A stretch of 44,599 nucleotides of DNA from Eubacteriales bacterium (GCA_030536575.1 JAUNPS010000039.1:1-44599); one strand, 5' to 3'. Counted from the stretch's first letter, positions 8,742 through 16,350 are shown. Numbers and translations are program-made. Notes: a model not told the origin generated them from the letters alone.

Positions 8742-8794
8742 CCCCGCAGGAAACCTGTGGGGCGGCCGCATGCGCCCTCTTTGGAGGGCTTTTT
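8742..8794 (+). terminator. Double hairpin terminator after the isomerase-like gene
   Basis: A first stem (CCGCAGG with CCTGTGG, about 8745-8761) is followed by GCCCTC-TTTG-GAGGGC (8774-8789) and TTTTT (8790-8794). The second hairpin is a textbook terminator on the plus strand and sits against the stop of the convergent helicase gene. Confidence 0.85.
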
Positions 8795-11700
8795 ATTCTT
8801 TCATAAAATCAAACAAACTTATCTGCCGTTCCTTCGGCTCCTCTCTCCTGGTCTTCTCCCTCCTGCTTTCCTCCTCCGGGATCTCTTCCAGAAATGCGGA
8901 GGCTTCCCCGGAAGTCACCAGAATCAGCTCTTCTTTCGCCCTGGTCATTCCCACGAAAAACAGCCTGCGCTCTTCTTCGAGATCCGTTTCACCTTTCGTA
9001 CTCTCAAGGGGGATCATGCCTTTTCGGACGCCGCACAGGAATACGACGGGGAATTCCAGGCCTTTCGAGGCATGGAGGGTCATCAGGGTGACGGCGTCGG
9101 CGCGGTAACTTTTGCCTCCGCACCGCCGAAGGTCGCCTTCTTCGCCAAAGGTCAGCCCGTCCAGCATTTCCTCCATGGTGCGGTAAAAAACAGCCATGGA
9201 AAGGAGCTTCTGCATGGATGGGTCAGCGTTCAGTTCGCAGTCCTCCATCCATTCTTTCAGGAGTTTTTGAGGACGCGTTTTTGCAAATTTCGGTAAAAAT
9301 TTTTCTTTTTTGTTTTCCAGGATCAAGTCGCCCAGCTCGTTTCCGGACAGGTTCCATAACAGCTTTCCGGCCTGCAGCCCAAGAGCGGTTTCTTCCGGAT
9401 TTCGCAGGAAGGCAAAAAATGCGAGTGTTCCCTGAACGGATGCTGCCTCCAGGAACGGTTCCCGGCCTGCTACGACGTAGGGAATCCCCTCCCGCGCAAG
9501 GCATTTTTCCAAAAGCTCCGCCTGGTAATGGGTACGGTACAGCAGGGCAATGTCGGAAAAGCTCCTGGGTTTGGCTGCTTCGCCGTGTTCGGAATGATAC
9601 TGGGAATCCAGCATGTCAATGCCGCCCACCAGGCGGTTAATCTCCTTTGCCGCGAAGATGGCTTCGGACAGCTCGCTTTTGGCCGTCACGATGCGCACCG
9701 GGCCGCCTGGTTCCCGGAAGGGATGCAGGGTGCGGGCTTCGCCTGGGTTCTTCGAGATCACGGCCATAGCGCTCCCGACAATCTGCGGGGTGGAACGGTA
9801 GTTTTCTTCCAGACGGATCACGGACAGCTCCGGGAAGTCGGCGGCAAAGCGTTCGAAGCATTTCGCGTCAGAGCCGCGGAAACCGTAGATGGACTGATCC
9901 GGGTCGCCGATGACGAAGAGTTCTTTTCCGTTCCGGCTCCAGGCCTGGATCAGCCGGTACTGTAAGGGGCTGATATCCTGAAATTCATCTACGTGGAGGT
10001 AGGAAAAGGCTTTTTCGTCTGTACCGCCCGCTTCCAGTTCGTGCAGGGTTTCCAGCAAAAGGTCGTCGAAATCCAGGCGGCTTTCGGCTTTCATGCGCTG
10101 GATGTAGGCGTCGGCCGCGGCCTGGAATGCGGCGGCTTCTTCGGGTTCCATTTCCGGCTGGCCGCCTGTTTTGAGCCGGGATACCAGGTTCCGGAATTTT
10201 TTCGGTTCGATGGCCAGGCCGTGTGCGGCGGTCACTTCTTCCGCCAGTTCCAGCGTGCGCCCTTCGTCGGCCAGGCGGAAGGTATGGCCTTTCTTTTTCA
10301 GGAAGTCGAAGCAGATGGCATGGAAGGTTCCGACGGTGAGGCCGCGCAGGGCGCGCTTGCCACCCAGATTCTGTTCCAGCCTTTCGCGCATTTCTTCGGC
10401 GGCTTTGCGGGTGAAGGTGACGGCGGTGATTTCGGTGGGTTTGACGCCGCGTTCCCGGATCAGGTATTGGATGCGGGAGACGAGGGTTTTGGTTTTTCCG
10501 GAGCCTGGCCCGGCGATGACGGCGACGGCGCGGTTCAGGGCACGGACGGCCTGGGCCTGCATCGGGTTCAAAATGTCGGAAACGCCTGGCTTTGGCCCTG
10601 CCTGGATAGCTGCTCCGCTATGGTCGGGTGCGGATTTTTTCCCGGCGCATGTCGTTTCCGCGCCGCGAGCCATCGCCGCTCCGCCTGGACCTCCTTCGGC
10701 GAATGCCGCTTCTGTGCTGTGGGTGATCGCCGCTTCGCCTGGGTTTTCTCCGGCGCTCTCCGGAATCCCCATCACCGCAAACAAACTCATCTGCCCATCC
10801 ACATTTTCCAACTCATCCTGCTCAAACAACTCAATCTTCCCATACTCCCCATCAAATCCCGGCCTCCTGCGCACCTCCCCGGCCCGCAGCCTCCGGATCC
10901 CCTCCGCCGTCATCCTCCCGGCCTCTTTTCGGATCTCCTCAACCGGAACCTCCCGCAAAATCTCAAACTCACTCCCCAGCTTCCGGATCAGCCTCCCATA
11001 CTGCGCCTCCACCTTCTTGCTGGCCGCCGAGCTCCCCGTCGAAGCCGCAATCACCTCCGGCAGCGGCACCAGGCTCTCAAACGCCTTCGCCTCCGGCTTC
11101 ACAAAGCCCTCCTCCCGATCCGCCAACTGCTCCACCCGGTGAGAAACCCCGATCGTCAGCTTCCGCCCGCAGATCGGGCATTTCCCGCCCAGCTTCTCCG
11201 CCTCGGCCGGCTTCAGGCACAAATGGCATTTCCGATGCCCGTCATAGTGGTACTTCCCTTCCTCCGGGAAAAATTCAATGGTTCCTTCCAGCCCTTCGCC
11301 CTCCTGGATGGCCCTGGAAAGCCCCGCATAGGACAGCTCCGTGTCCAGCAGGTTCGCCTCCCGTCCCAGCTTCGCCGGCGAATGCGCATCCGAATTCGAG
11401 ATCAACTGATATCCATCCAGAGCCGAAATCCGCCAGTTCATCGGCGGATCGGATGACAGTCCCGTTTCCAGCGCACGGATCTGCGGCGTCAGATCTCCGA
11501 AGCACTCCTCGATCGTGTCAAATCCGGAAAAGGCCCCGAACAGCGAAAAATGCGGCGTCCAGATATGCGCCGGAATGTACATCCCGGACGGACAGATTTC
11601 CAGCATAATTTCCAGCAGATCGTGACAGTCCAGACCCAGGATCGGCCGCCCGTCCGAGTGAATGTTTCCAATCGTTTCCAGCTTTACGGACAGCTTCTCC

Positions 11701-12044
11701 GCGTCCTCAAGCCCCGGCAGCAGCAAAACGCTGTGAACCTTCCGGACTTTCTCATTCTTTTTATAGATCGAACTGATCTCCCCGGAAACCACAAACCGGG
11801 GGCGAAAATCTTCCTTCGCCCCTTCCTCCAAAATCCGGTATTCGTCTTTTAAAACATACAGGCCGTCCTCCGCCGGAACCAGCTTTTCTTTCAGTTCTTC
11901 CCTCCAGGCCGGATGGGTAAAATCCCCCGTCCCCAGAAGCCCGATGCCTTTCCGTCTGGCCCAGAGTTCCAGGTGCTCCGGCGTGCAGTCCCGGCTGGTG
12001 GCGCGGGAATAGCGGGAATGGATATGCAGATCTGCAATGTACAT
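8793..12044 (-). CDS. Endonuclease Q-like PHP nuclease fused to UvrD/PcrA helicase
   Basis: The 1083-residue protein joins two repair enzymes. Residues 1 to about 400 resemble endonuclease Q: a PHP metal site (DLHIHSRYS), GDFTHPAW, SGEISSIY, HIWTPHFSLFG, SNSDAHSP, and a zinc finger CHLC...CPIC (about 273-292). EndoQ nicks DNA 5' of deaminated bases or abasic sites. A low-complexity linker of degenerate repeats follows (about 425-490). From about 500 on it is an SF1A helicase: Walker A AGPGSGKT, DEFQD, GDPDQSIYGFRGSD, TLHASKGLEFP and FVGMTRAKEELI. QMSLF at 418-422 and QISLF at 1074-1078 both fit the sliding-clamp-binding consensus. GAGGGGGAG precedes ATG 12044. It is the last gene of an operon with two small proteins. 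Confidence 0.9.
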   Translation of the reverse strand: MYIADLHIHSRYSRATSRDCTPEHLELWARRKGIGLLGTGDFTHPAWREELKEKLVPAEDGLYVLKDEYRILEEGAKEDFRPRFVVSGEISSIYKKNEKVRKVHSVLLLPGLEDAEKLSVKLETIGNIHSDGRPILGLDCHDLLEIMLEICPSGMYIPAHIWTPHFSLFGAFSGFDTIEECFGDLTPQIRALETGLSSDPPMNWRISALDGYQLISNSDAHSPAKLGREANLLDTELSYAGLSRAIQEGEGLEGTIEFFPEEGKYHYDGHRKCHLCLKPAEAEKLGGKCPICGRKLTIGVSHRVEQLADREEGFVKPEAKAFESLVPLPEVIAASTGSSAASKKVEAQYGRLIRKLGSEFEILREVPVEEIRKEAGRMTAEGIRRLRAGEVRRRPGFDGEYGKIELFEQDELENVDGQMSLFAVMGIPESAGENPGEAAITHSTEAAFAEGGPGGAAMARGAETTCAGKKSAPDHSGAAIQAGPKPGVSDILNPMQAQAVRALNRAVAVIAGPGSGKTKTLVSRIQYLIRERGVKPTEITAVTFTRKAAEEMRERLEQNLGGKRALRGLTVGTFHAICFDFLKKKGHTFRLADEGRTLELAEEVTAAHGLAIEPKKFRNLVSRLKTGGQPEMEPEEAAAFQAAADAYIQRMKAESRLDFDDLLLETLHELEAGGTDEKAFSYLHVDEFQDISPLQYRLIQAWSRNGKELFVIGDPDQSIYGFRGSDAKCFERFAADFPELSVIRLEENYRSTPQIVGSAMAVISKNPGEARTLHPFREPGGPVRIVTAKSELSEAIFAAKEINRLVGGIDMLDSQYHSEHGEAAKPRSFSDIALLYRTHYQAELLEKCLAREGIPYVVAGREPFLEAASVQGTLAFFAFLRNPEETALGLQAGKLLWNLSGNELGDLILENKKEKFLPKFAKTRPQKLLKEWMEDCELNADPSMQKLLSMAVFYRTMEEMLDGLTFGEEGDLRRCGGKSYRADAVTLMTLHASKGLEFPVVFLCGVRKGMIPLESTKGETDLEEERRLFFVGMTRAKEELILVTSGEASAFLEEIPEEESRREKTRREEPKERQISLFDFMKE
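10606..10765 (-). repeat. Degenerate tandem repeats in the nuclease-helicase linker
   Basis: The segment coding the linker holds two units of about 54 bases that are roughly 75% alike over 43 bases (GGCGNAGCGGCGAT at their sense starts), plus a third partial unit 66 bases further on. The encoded units read GEAAITHSTEAAFAEG and GGAAMARGAETTCAG. The spacing keeps the frame. Confidence 0.55.
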
Positions 12045-12056
12045 ACGCTCCCCCTC

Positions 12057-12233
12057 TTACCCGATCACGGTGTATTCCATCATTTCGTAGGCAAGATGGC
12101 TCCCCACGTTCGTTTCCGGGGGCAGAAGCGCCCTTGCCACGCATTTTAATTCTTCCTGTTCATGGCCGATCTGTTCCAGATAGGCGTAGTCGCCTGCCAG
12201 GTCTTTTACAATGTAGTCGATTCGTTCAAACAT
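12057..12233 (-). CDS. Small conserved-looking acidic protein, 58 residues
   Basis: A strong AGAGGAGG lies 6 bases before ATG 12233. The frame runs 58 codons to TAA at 12059-12057, coding a protein that begins MFERIDYIVKDLAGDYAYLE and ends HLAYEMMEYTVIG. It is mostly helical, with one cysteine, no membrane segment and no signal peptide. It sits 12 bases after the preceding small gene and 12 bases before the nuclease-helicase gene, so all three are almost certainly one transcript. I do not recognise the family. The position suggests an accessory or regulatory partner of the repair enzyme, but nothing in the sequence proves that. Confidence 0.8.
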   Translation of the reverse strand: MFERIDYIVKDLAGDYAYLEQIGHEQEELKCVARALLPPETNVGSHLAYEMMEYTVIG

Positions 12234-12245
12234 GTTTTTCCTCCT

Positions 12246-12488
12246 CTAGGGCCAGTTTTTCAGCTCCTGTAAAAGCGCTTCTTCGTAGTTTCCTTCGATC
12301 TCTTCGTCTTTTCCGGCATTCCGGATATTCGTCTCCACACCGTTCGCCTCCGCCTCATCCGCGAATTCCCAGATGTGATAGGGCACGCCCCGGTAGAGGA
12401 AATCCAGGCTGCCAAGCCCGTCCTCTTCGGTGTAGGTAAAGGCAATATTCTTTTCTTTCAGCAAGTCCTGTACGCTTTGTAAACGCAT
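12246..12488 (-). CDS. Small acidic hypothetical protein, 80 residues
   Basis: ATG 12488 has AGGGAGG at good spacing; an upstream in-frame start at 12518 lacks a site. The protein begins MRLQSVQDLLKEKNIAF, has a compact alpha/beta-looking middle (GLGSLDFLYRGVPYHIWEFAD) and an acidic C-terminus (DEEIEGNYEEALLQELKNWP). I do not recognise a named domain. It is the first gene of the operon that continues with the 58-residue protein and the EndoQ-UvrD fusion. Its AT-rich upstream region (12519-12600) contains TATATTATAG on the minus strand as a possible -10, without a clear -35. Confidence 0.75.
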   Translation of the reverse strand: MRLQSVQDLLKEKNIAFTYTEEDGLGSLDFLYRGVPYHIWEFADEAEANGVETNIRNAGKDEEIEGNYEEALLQELKNWP

Positions 12489-12679
12489 ATGCAACCTCCC
12501 TAATGCGCGGGTCCGCATCCTCTTTTTCTTCAGCTTTTTTGAACCTTTTGGCCCCGCGTTTTCTTCTATAATATAACATTTTTCAGGAAGAAATGATAGT
12601 GAAAAACGTCTTTTTTGTCGGTTTTGTACGTTTTCACGCCGAATTTTACTTTATTAGACTGCATAGGCTTTTTAATAGA

Positions 12680-12710
12680 TTGTTTATGTCGGGTTCGAAC
12701 CCTTTAAAAT
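12680..12710 (+). promoter_or_regulatory. Promoter with palindromic operator before the XRE gene
   Basis: A perfect 12-base palindrome GGGTTCGAACCC (12691-12702) lies between TTGTTT (12680-12685) and an AT-rich -10 region (TTTAAAAT, 12703-12710). The position fits an autoregulatory operator for the XRE repressor encoded 32 bases downstream. Confidence 0.45.
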
Positions 12711-12741
12711 GTATATATAAACATAGAAAGGAGGTTTCCTT

Positions 12742-12993
12742 ATGCCGAGAAGAAAAGAAATTAGTTTTGAGAACAAAGACTACTATTACCGCATAGCCCT
12801 TAATATCACATACTATCGAAGGAAAGCTGGTCTGACCCAAGAGAAACTGGCCGAAAAGGCTGACATCAGCCGTTCTTTTCTAAGCGCAATCGAAGCTCCC
12901 AATATGATTAAAGTTTTTTCTCTTGAGGTACTTTTCAACATTTCGCGCGCCTTGGAGATCGAACCTTCTCAGCTCTTGGAAAAGAATCATTGA
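12742..12993 (+). CDS. XRE-family helix-turn-helix regulator
   Basis: The 83-residue protein is almost entirely one Cro/C1-type helix-turn-helix domain: YYYRIALNITYYRRKAGLTQ, then EKLAEKADISRSFLSAIE as the two DNA-contacting helices, and the usual closing IEPSQLLEK. A perfect AAAGGAGG precedes ATG 12742. Proteins of this size act as stand-alone dimeric repressors. No obvious target gene is paired with it; the next gene is separated by a terminator and a repeat element. The palindrome in its own promoter suggests self-repression. Its AT-richer sequence differs from the GC-rich neighbours, a mild sign of separate origin. Confidence 0.9.
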   Translation: MPRRKEISFENKDYYYRIALNITYYRRKAGLTQEKLAEKADISRSFLSAIEAPNMIKVFSLEVLFNISRALEIEPSQLLEKNH

Positions 12994-13011
12994 TCATCTT
13001 TGCGTGTGAAA

Positions 13012-13039
13012 AGAGTGTCGTTCCCGCGGCACTCTTTTT
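13012..13039 (+). terminator. Intrinsic terminator after the XRE gene
   Basis: AGAGTGTCG (13012-13020) pairs with CGGCACTCT (13027-13035, one G-U), followed by TTTT. It begins 18 bases after the XRE stop. Confidence 0.8.
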
Positions 13040-13040
13040 C

Positions 13041-13206
13041 GTTCCTGGTCACTCGTACCTCGTTCCAGTAACGAATCGCAGGCTCATTTTAAGTTTTGCT
13101 TTGCAAAAGAGCCTGCTCACACCTGAATCACGTTCTTACGTACCTGAGCCCTAAAGGACTAGCTTCGCGTCGCAGCTAAGTGCTCAGGTATTGTCTGAAC
13201 AGTAAC
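13041..13206. repeat. Repeat element copy 1 (166 bp, inverted termini)
   Basis: This stretch closely matches 25461-25601. Its ends, GTTCCTGGTCAC and CTGAACAGTAAC, are imperfect inverted repeats of 12 bases. Inside are an 8-base stem (GCAGGCTC 13078-13085 with GAGCCTGC 13109-13116) and a 9-base stem (TACCTGAGC 13141-13149 with GCTCAGGTA 13182-13190). It has no open reading frame of note. It carries 27 bases in the last stem-loop where copy 2 has only 2. The form is that of a non-autonomous, MITE-like or palindromic dispersed element. Confidence 0.75.
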
Positions 13207-13237
13207 TCTTTTTCTTTGAAAAACCCTTCTCTCCCTC

Positions 13238-13266
13238 TTGCATTTTCTCCCTATCTATGGTAAAAT
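13238..13266 (+). promoter_or_regulatory. Promoter of the DUF/cstA operon
   Basis: TTGCAT (13238-13243), a 17-base spacer and TAAAAT (13261-13266). Transcription would start near 13273 and give a leader of about 160 bases. Confidence 0.65.
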
Positions 13267-13312
13267 CTTTATAATTTTTTTAGAATATTCTTTTTTCCTT
13301 AAGAAATATACG

Positions 13313-13372
13313 ACGGCGTACACGAGGCTCATACCTAAGGAGATTTCTGGCACCACCGTGTGCCGTTTTTTT
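13313..13372 (+). promoter_or_regulatory. Structured leader ending in a terminator, unassigned riboswitch candidate
   Basis: Ten base pairs with a 2-base bulge close a 32-base loop: ACGGC-GT-ACACG (13313-13324) pairs with CGTGTGCCGT (13357-13366). A run of seven T follows (13366-13372). Inside the 3' half a smaller competing hairpin can form (GGCAC with GTGCC, 13349-13364). The mutually exclusive helices plus T-run look like a transcription attenuator. It matches none of the aptamer classes I compared from memory (purine, guanidine, ZTP, preQ1, glutamine, SAM, TPP, fluoride, c-di-GMP). Confidence 0.5.
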
Positions 13373-13433
13373 ATGTTTCGCCGTATCATCTATGTAAAGT
13401 GTTAAATTGTCAGAATTCAGACAGGAGGATCAC

Positions 13434-13955
13434 ATGGACGCATCCGTTACCAGAGAGGCCGTGCTGAACCGTCTTTTAGACAGCTATCAGGCCTACTTCG
13501 ACATTGAAAAACAGGACACCGGGGAAAAAGACGGCCTTCCGCTGGCCGCCCACTGCCGCTTTTATGTCCATTCCGAAAAGTACGTCCTGGTCAAAAAAGC
13601 CAAACTCTGGGAAGCCGACAGTAATGAATATGTCTACATCTTTTCCATGCCCCATCTCTCCCTGGAGCTCTACAACCGCTGCCGCGACTACGCATACGAA
13701 GAAGGCATGAAACTCGTGGACCCGAAACCCGGCCACATGTACAGTTACATCACCGCCGTCTTCCTCTGCGACACCTGCGCGCCGGAAGCCAAAAAGGCAC
13801 TCAAAAAGTGCCGCATTTACAAAAGTTTTCATTTTTCGCTGTATGGATGGATGGACTTCCATACAGCCCTGCTGACCCTGGACGAGCGCACCGCGTTCAC
13901 GAACCACAGCGGCCGGGCCAATGCGAAATTTATGAAAAAAATACTAAATTCATGA
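13434..13955 (+). CDS. Uncharacterised protein encoded before cstA
   Basis: The 173-residue soluble protein begins MDASVTREAVLNRLLDSYQAYFDIEK. It contains an alpha/beta-looking core with many aromatic residues (RFYVHSEKYVLVKKAKLWE, EYVYIFSMPHLSLE), a CDTC pair near residues 108-111 and a basic C-terminus. ATG 13434 has AGGAGG at ideal spacing; a TTG at 13407 is unlikely. No signal peptide or membrane segment is visible. I do not recognise the family with confidence. It lies 22 bases before cstA behind a shared promoter and leader, so a regulatory or accessory role for the transporter is likely by context only. Confidence 0.8.
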   Translation: MDASVTREAVLNRLLDSYQAYFDIEKQDTGEKDGLPLAAHCRFYVHSEKYVLVKKAKLWEADSNEYVYIFSMPHLSLELYNRCRDYAYEEGMKLVDPKPGHMYSYITAVFLCDTCAPEAKKALKKCRIYKSFHFSLYGWMDFHTALLTLDERTAFTNHSGRANAKFMKKILNS

Positions 13956-13977
13956 TGAAAAAAGGAGGATACAAAAC

Positions 13978-15699
13978 ATGAATGCGGTAGTAATCTTACT
14001 CGTAGGAATCGCTGTTCTCGCCATCGGCTACCTGACCTATGGAAAATGGCTGGCGGAACAGTGGGGTGTTGATCCGAAGAGGACGACACCGGCTCATGAA
14101 CTGGAGGACGGAAACGACTACGTTCCCGCGAAAGCTCCTGTCCTGATGGGACACCATTTCTCATCCATCGCGGGCGCAGGCCCGATCAACGGCCCGATCC
14201 AGGCAGCCGTTTTCGGCTGGGTCCCGGTTATGCTCTGGGTACTCATCGGCGGTATTTTCTTCGGCGCTGTCCACGACTTCGGCGCACTCTTCGCGTCTGT
14301 CCGGAATAAAGGCCAGTCCATCGGCGAAGTCATCGCCACAAGTATCGGCGCCCGTGCGAAGAAACTGTTTATCATCTTCTCTTACCTGACTCTGATCCTG
14401 GTTGTGGCGGCTTTTGCTTCCATCGTGGCAAACACCTTTAAAGCAACCTACGACGAGGCAGGCGTACTCGATAAAGCGGCCAGCGCAGCAAACGCATCCA
14501 CCGCGATGATCTCCATCCTGTTCATCGTCGTTGCGATCATCTTCGGTATTCTGGTATACAGAAGAAACGCCTCCCTGGCTGTTTCCACCATCGTCGGCGT
14601 TGCGGCGATCATTGCCTGTATGGCCATCGGCCTGAACTGGCATCCGATTTACTTAAATGGAAATGTCTGGATGGTGATCGTGGGCATCTACATTGCCATC
14701 GCATCCGTCACGCCTGTGTGGATTTTGCTCCAGCCCCGTGACTATTTAAGCTCGTTCCTGCTTTACGGCATGATGATCGTGGCGGTTGTCGGCATTATCG
14801 GCGCGCATCCGACCATCGACATTCCGGCCTTCACCGGTTTCGTGGATTCTGCGGAATACGGCTCCGGCGTTTCTCTGGGCAGCCTGTTCCCGGCCCTGTT
14901 CGTTACCATCGCCTGCGGTGCGATCTCCGGTTTCCACTCTCTGGTAGGTTCCGGTACGACCGCGAAACAGCTTGACAAGGAATCTGACGCACGCCCCATC
15001 GCTTACGGCGGCATGCTGATCGAATGTGCGCTGGCCCTGATTTCCCTCTGTGCGGTAGGGTACATCTGGCATGAATACGTTCCGGGCGGCATCACCACTC
15101 CGACGGCAGTCTTTGCTACCGGTATCTCCCGGATGTGCGCACAGATCCCGTTCCTGGCAGGCGCGGAAAGCGTCATCTACTCCATGCTGATCCTGGCTGT
15201 ATCCGCATTCTGCCTGACCTCGCTGGATACTGCGACCCGTCTTGCCCGCTACATGTTCCAGGAATTCTGGCTGGAGTCGGGACAGACCTATAAGGACGTT
15301 ACCGGCGTGAAAGCCATCCTGACGAATCCGTATGTGGCTACTATTATCACCGTGGTTCTCGGCATTGCCCTTGGTATGACCGGTTACTCCAAGATCTGGG
15401 CGCTGTTTGGCGCTGCGAACCAGCTTCTTGCCGCTCTGGGCCTTCTGGCTGTTGCCGCATGGCTCGGAAAAATGGGTAAGAACAACAAAATGTTCCTGTT
15501 CCCGATGGCCTTCATGCTGGTTGTCACCATCGTTTCCCTGTGCCAGACCATTCTGACCAATGTGAAGAATGCGACCGCAGGCGCCGGAGAAGTCGTATGG
15601 TGCTGGACGCGTGCCGGAATCGGTACATTGCTGGTCATCCTGGCTGTTGTACTCGCGATTGAAGGCGTACAGACCATTTCCAAAGGAAAGAGAAAATAA
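13978..15699 (+). CDS. cstA: CstA-family carbon starvation transporter
   Basis: The 573-residue protein is hydrophobic throughout, with about 16 membrane segments. It carries the CstA signatures: TYGKWLAEQWGVDP and TPAHELEDGNDYVP after the first helix, GHHFSSIAGAGPINGPIQAAVFGW, GIFFGAVHDFGALFASVRNKG, SGFHSLVGSGTTAKQL and LDTATRLARYMFQE. CstA/BtsT proteins import peptides or pyruvate during carbon limitation. This one is shorter than the about 700-residue enterobacterial proteins, as is usual in Firmicutes. AAAGGAGG precedes ATG 13978. It is the second gene after an uncharacterised protein and is followed by a strong terminator. Substrate choice (pyruvate, peptide or amino acid) is not decidable here. 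Confidence 0.93.
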   Translation: MNAVVILLVGIAVLAIGYLTYGKWLAEQWGVDPKRTTPAHELEDGNDYVPAKAPVLMGHHFSSIAGAGPINGPIQAAVFGWVPVMLWVLIGGIFFGAVHDFGALFASVRNKGQSIGEVIATSIGARAKKLFIIFSYLTLILVVAAFASIVANTFKATYDEAGVLDKAASAANASTAMISILFIVVAIIFGILVYRRNASLAVSTIVGVAAIIACMAIGLNWHPIYLNGNVWMVIVGIYIAIASVTPVWILLQPRDYLSSFLLYGMMIVAVVGIIGAHPTIDIPAFTGFVDSAEYGSGVSLGSLFPALFVTIACGAISGFHSLVGSGTTAKQLDKESDARPIAYGGMLIECALALISLCAVGYIWHEYVPGGITTPTAVFATGISRMCAQIPFLAGAESVIYSMLILAVSAFCLTSLDTATRLARYMFQEFWLESGQTYKDVTGVKAILTNPYVATIITVVLGIALGMTGYSKIWALFGAANQLLAALGLLAVAAWLGKMGKNNKMFLFPMAFMLVVTIVSLCQTILTNVKNATAGAGEVVWCWTRAGIGTLLVILAVVLAIEGVQTISKGKRK

Positions 15700-15710
15700 T
15701 TGACGCTAAG

Positions 15711-15748
15711 AAGGCTTTCCGCAGACAAAACACTGTGGAAAGCCTTTT
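15711..15748 (+). terminator. Terminator after cstA
   Basis: AAGGCTTTCCGCAG (15711-15724) pairs with CTGTGGAAAGCCTT (15733-15746, one G-U) around an 8-base loop and ends in T residues. Confidence 0.9.
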
Positions 15749-15798
15749 CACACCCCTAAAAAATCCCCACTGTATCCACGGGAACCAAAGGAGTCTCT

Positions 15799-16350
15799 AT
15801 GGAATTTATTCTGGAACGAAAATCCATCAAAAACATGTACATCCGAGTCCGCCCCGACGGCACCGTCCACGTCTCCGCTCCCAAACGCATGAGCCTGCGC
15901 CGCATCGAGCAGGCCCTGAACGAAAAGCAGGACTGGATCCTGGCCCAGCAGCAGAAATACCAGGCAGCCGGGCAGCTTTGGGAAACCAGCGGCCTCACCC
16001 TCCCGGATCGGGAAACCCTGCGTCAGAATCTCGCCCGCAAAATCCCCTTCTACCTGGCCAAATGGGAGCCCGTGATGGGCGTACATGCCGCCGAATGGCG
16101 CATCCGGGATATGAAAACCCGCTGGGGCTCCTGCAATGTCCGTGACAGGCGGATCTGGATTTCCCAGGCCCTGGGCGCGTATCCGGACGAATGCCTGGAA
16201 TACGTCATTGTCCACGAGCTCTGCCACCTCTTAGAACCGAGCCACAATGCGGTTTTCAAAGGCTACATGACTCGTTTTCTCCCGGACTGGCCGGCCCGCA
16301 AAGCCAGACTTAATACGCTGGCTGCGGGCCAAAAATCCTCCCAGCCTTAG
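15799..16350 (+). CDS. YgjP-like (DUF45) zinc metallopeptidase
   Basis: The 183-residue protein has the family order: an N-terminal beta region (KNMYIRVRPDGTVHVSAPKR), RWGSCNVRDRRIWIS, then the zinc motif HELCHLLEPSHNAVFKGYM, where HELCH supplies two zinc ligands and the catalytic glutamate. YgjP/DUF45 proteins are predicted M48-like peptidases; in other bacteria they sit next to type I restriction or repair genes, but not here. CAAAGGAG precedes ATG 15799. Its stop overlaps by 4 bases the stop of the convergent trpB2 gene, and no terminator is visible between them. Confidence 0.9.
   Translation: MEFILERKSIKNMYIRVRPDGTVHVSAPKRMSLRRIEQALNEKQDWILAQQQKYQAAGQLWETSGLTLPDRETLRQNLARKIPFYLAKWEPVMGVHAAEWRIRDMKTRWGSCNVRDRRIWISQALGAYPDECLEYVIVHELCHLLEPSHNAVFKGYMTRFLPDWPARKARLNTLAAGQKSSQP

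Noticed and set aside
9993-11456. Long plus-strand frame opposite the nuclease-helicase gene
   Set aside because: It is antisense to conserved helicase and nuclease motifs and has no recognisable domain. Strong third-position GC bias creates such open antisense frames.
8793-12488. EndoQ-UvrD operon as an anti-phage defence system
   Set aside because: A nuclease-helicase with small partners invites this reading, but no defence genes, integrase or mobile context are adjacent. The EndoQ domain and clamp motifs point to repair.
12691-12702. GGTTCGAACC looks like the T-arm of a tRNA
   Set aside because: No acceptor, D or anticodon arms can be drawn around it. It is a perfect palindrome in a promoter spacer, so an operator reading fits better.
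13313-13372. Assignment of the cstA leader to a known riboswitch
   Set aside because: Conserved core sequences of the classes I could recall are absent, so it was left unassigned.
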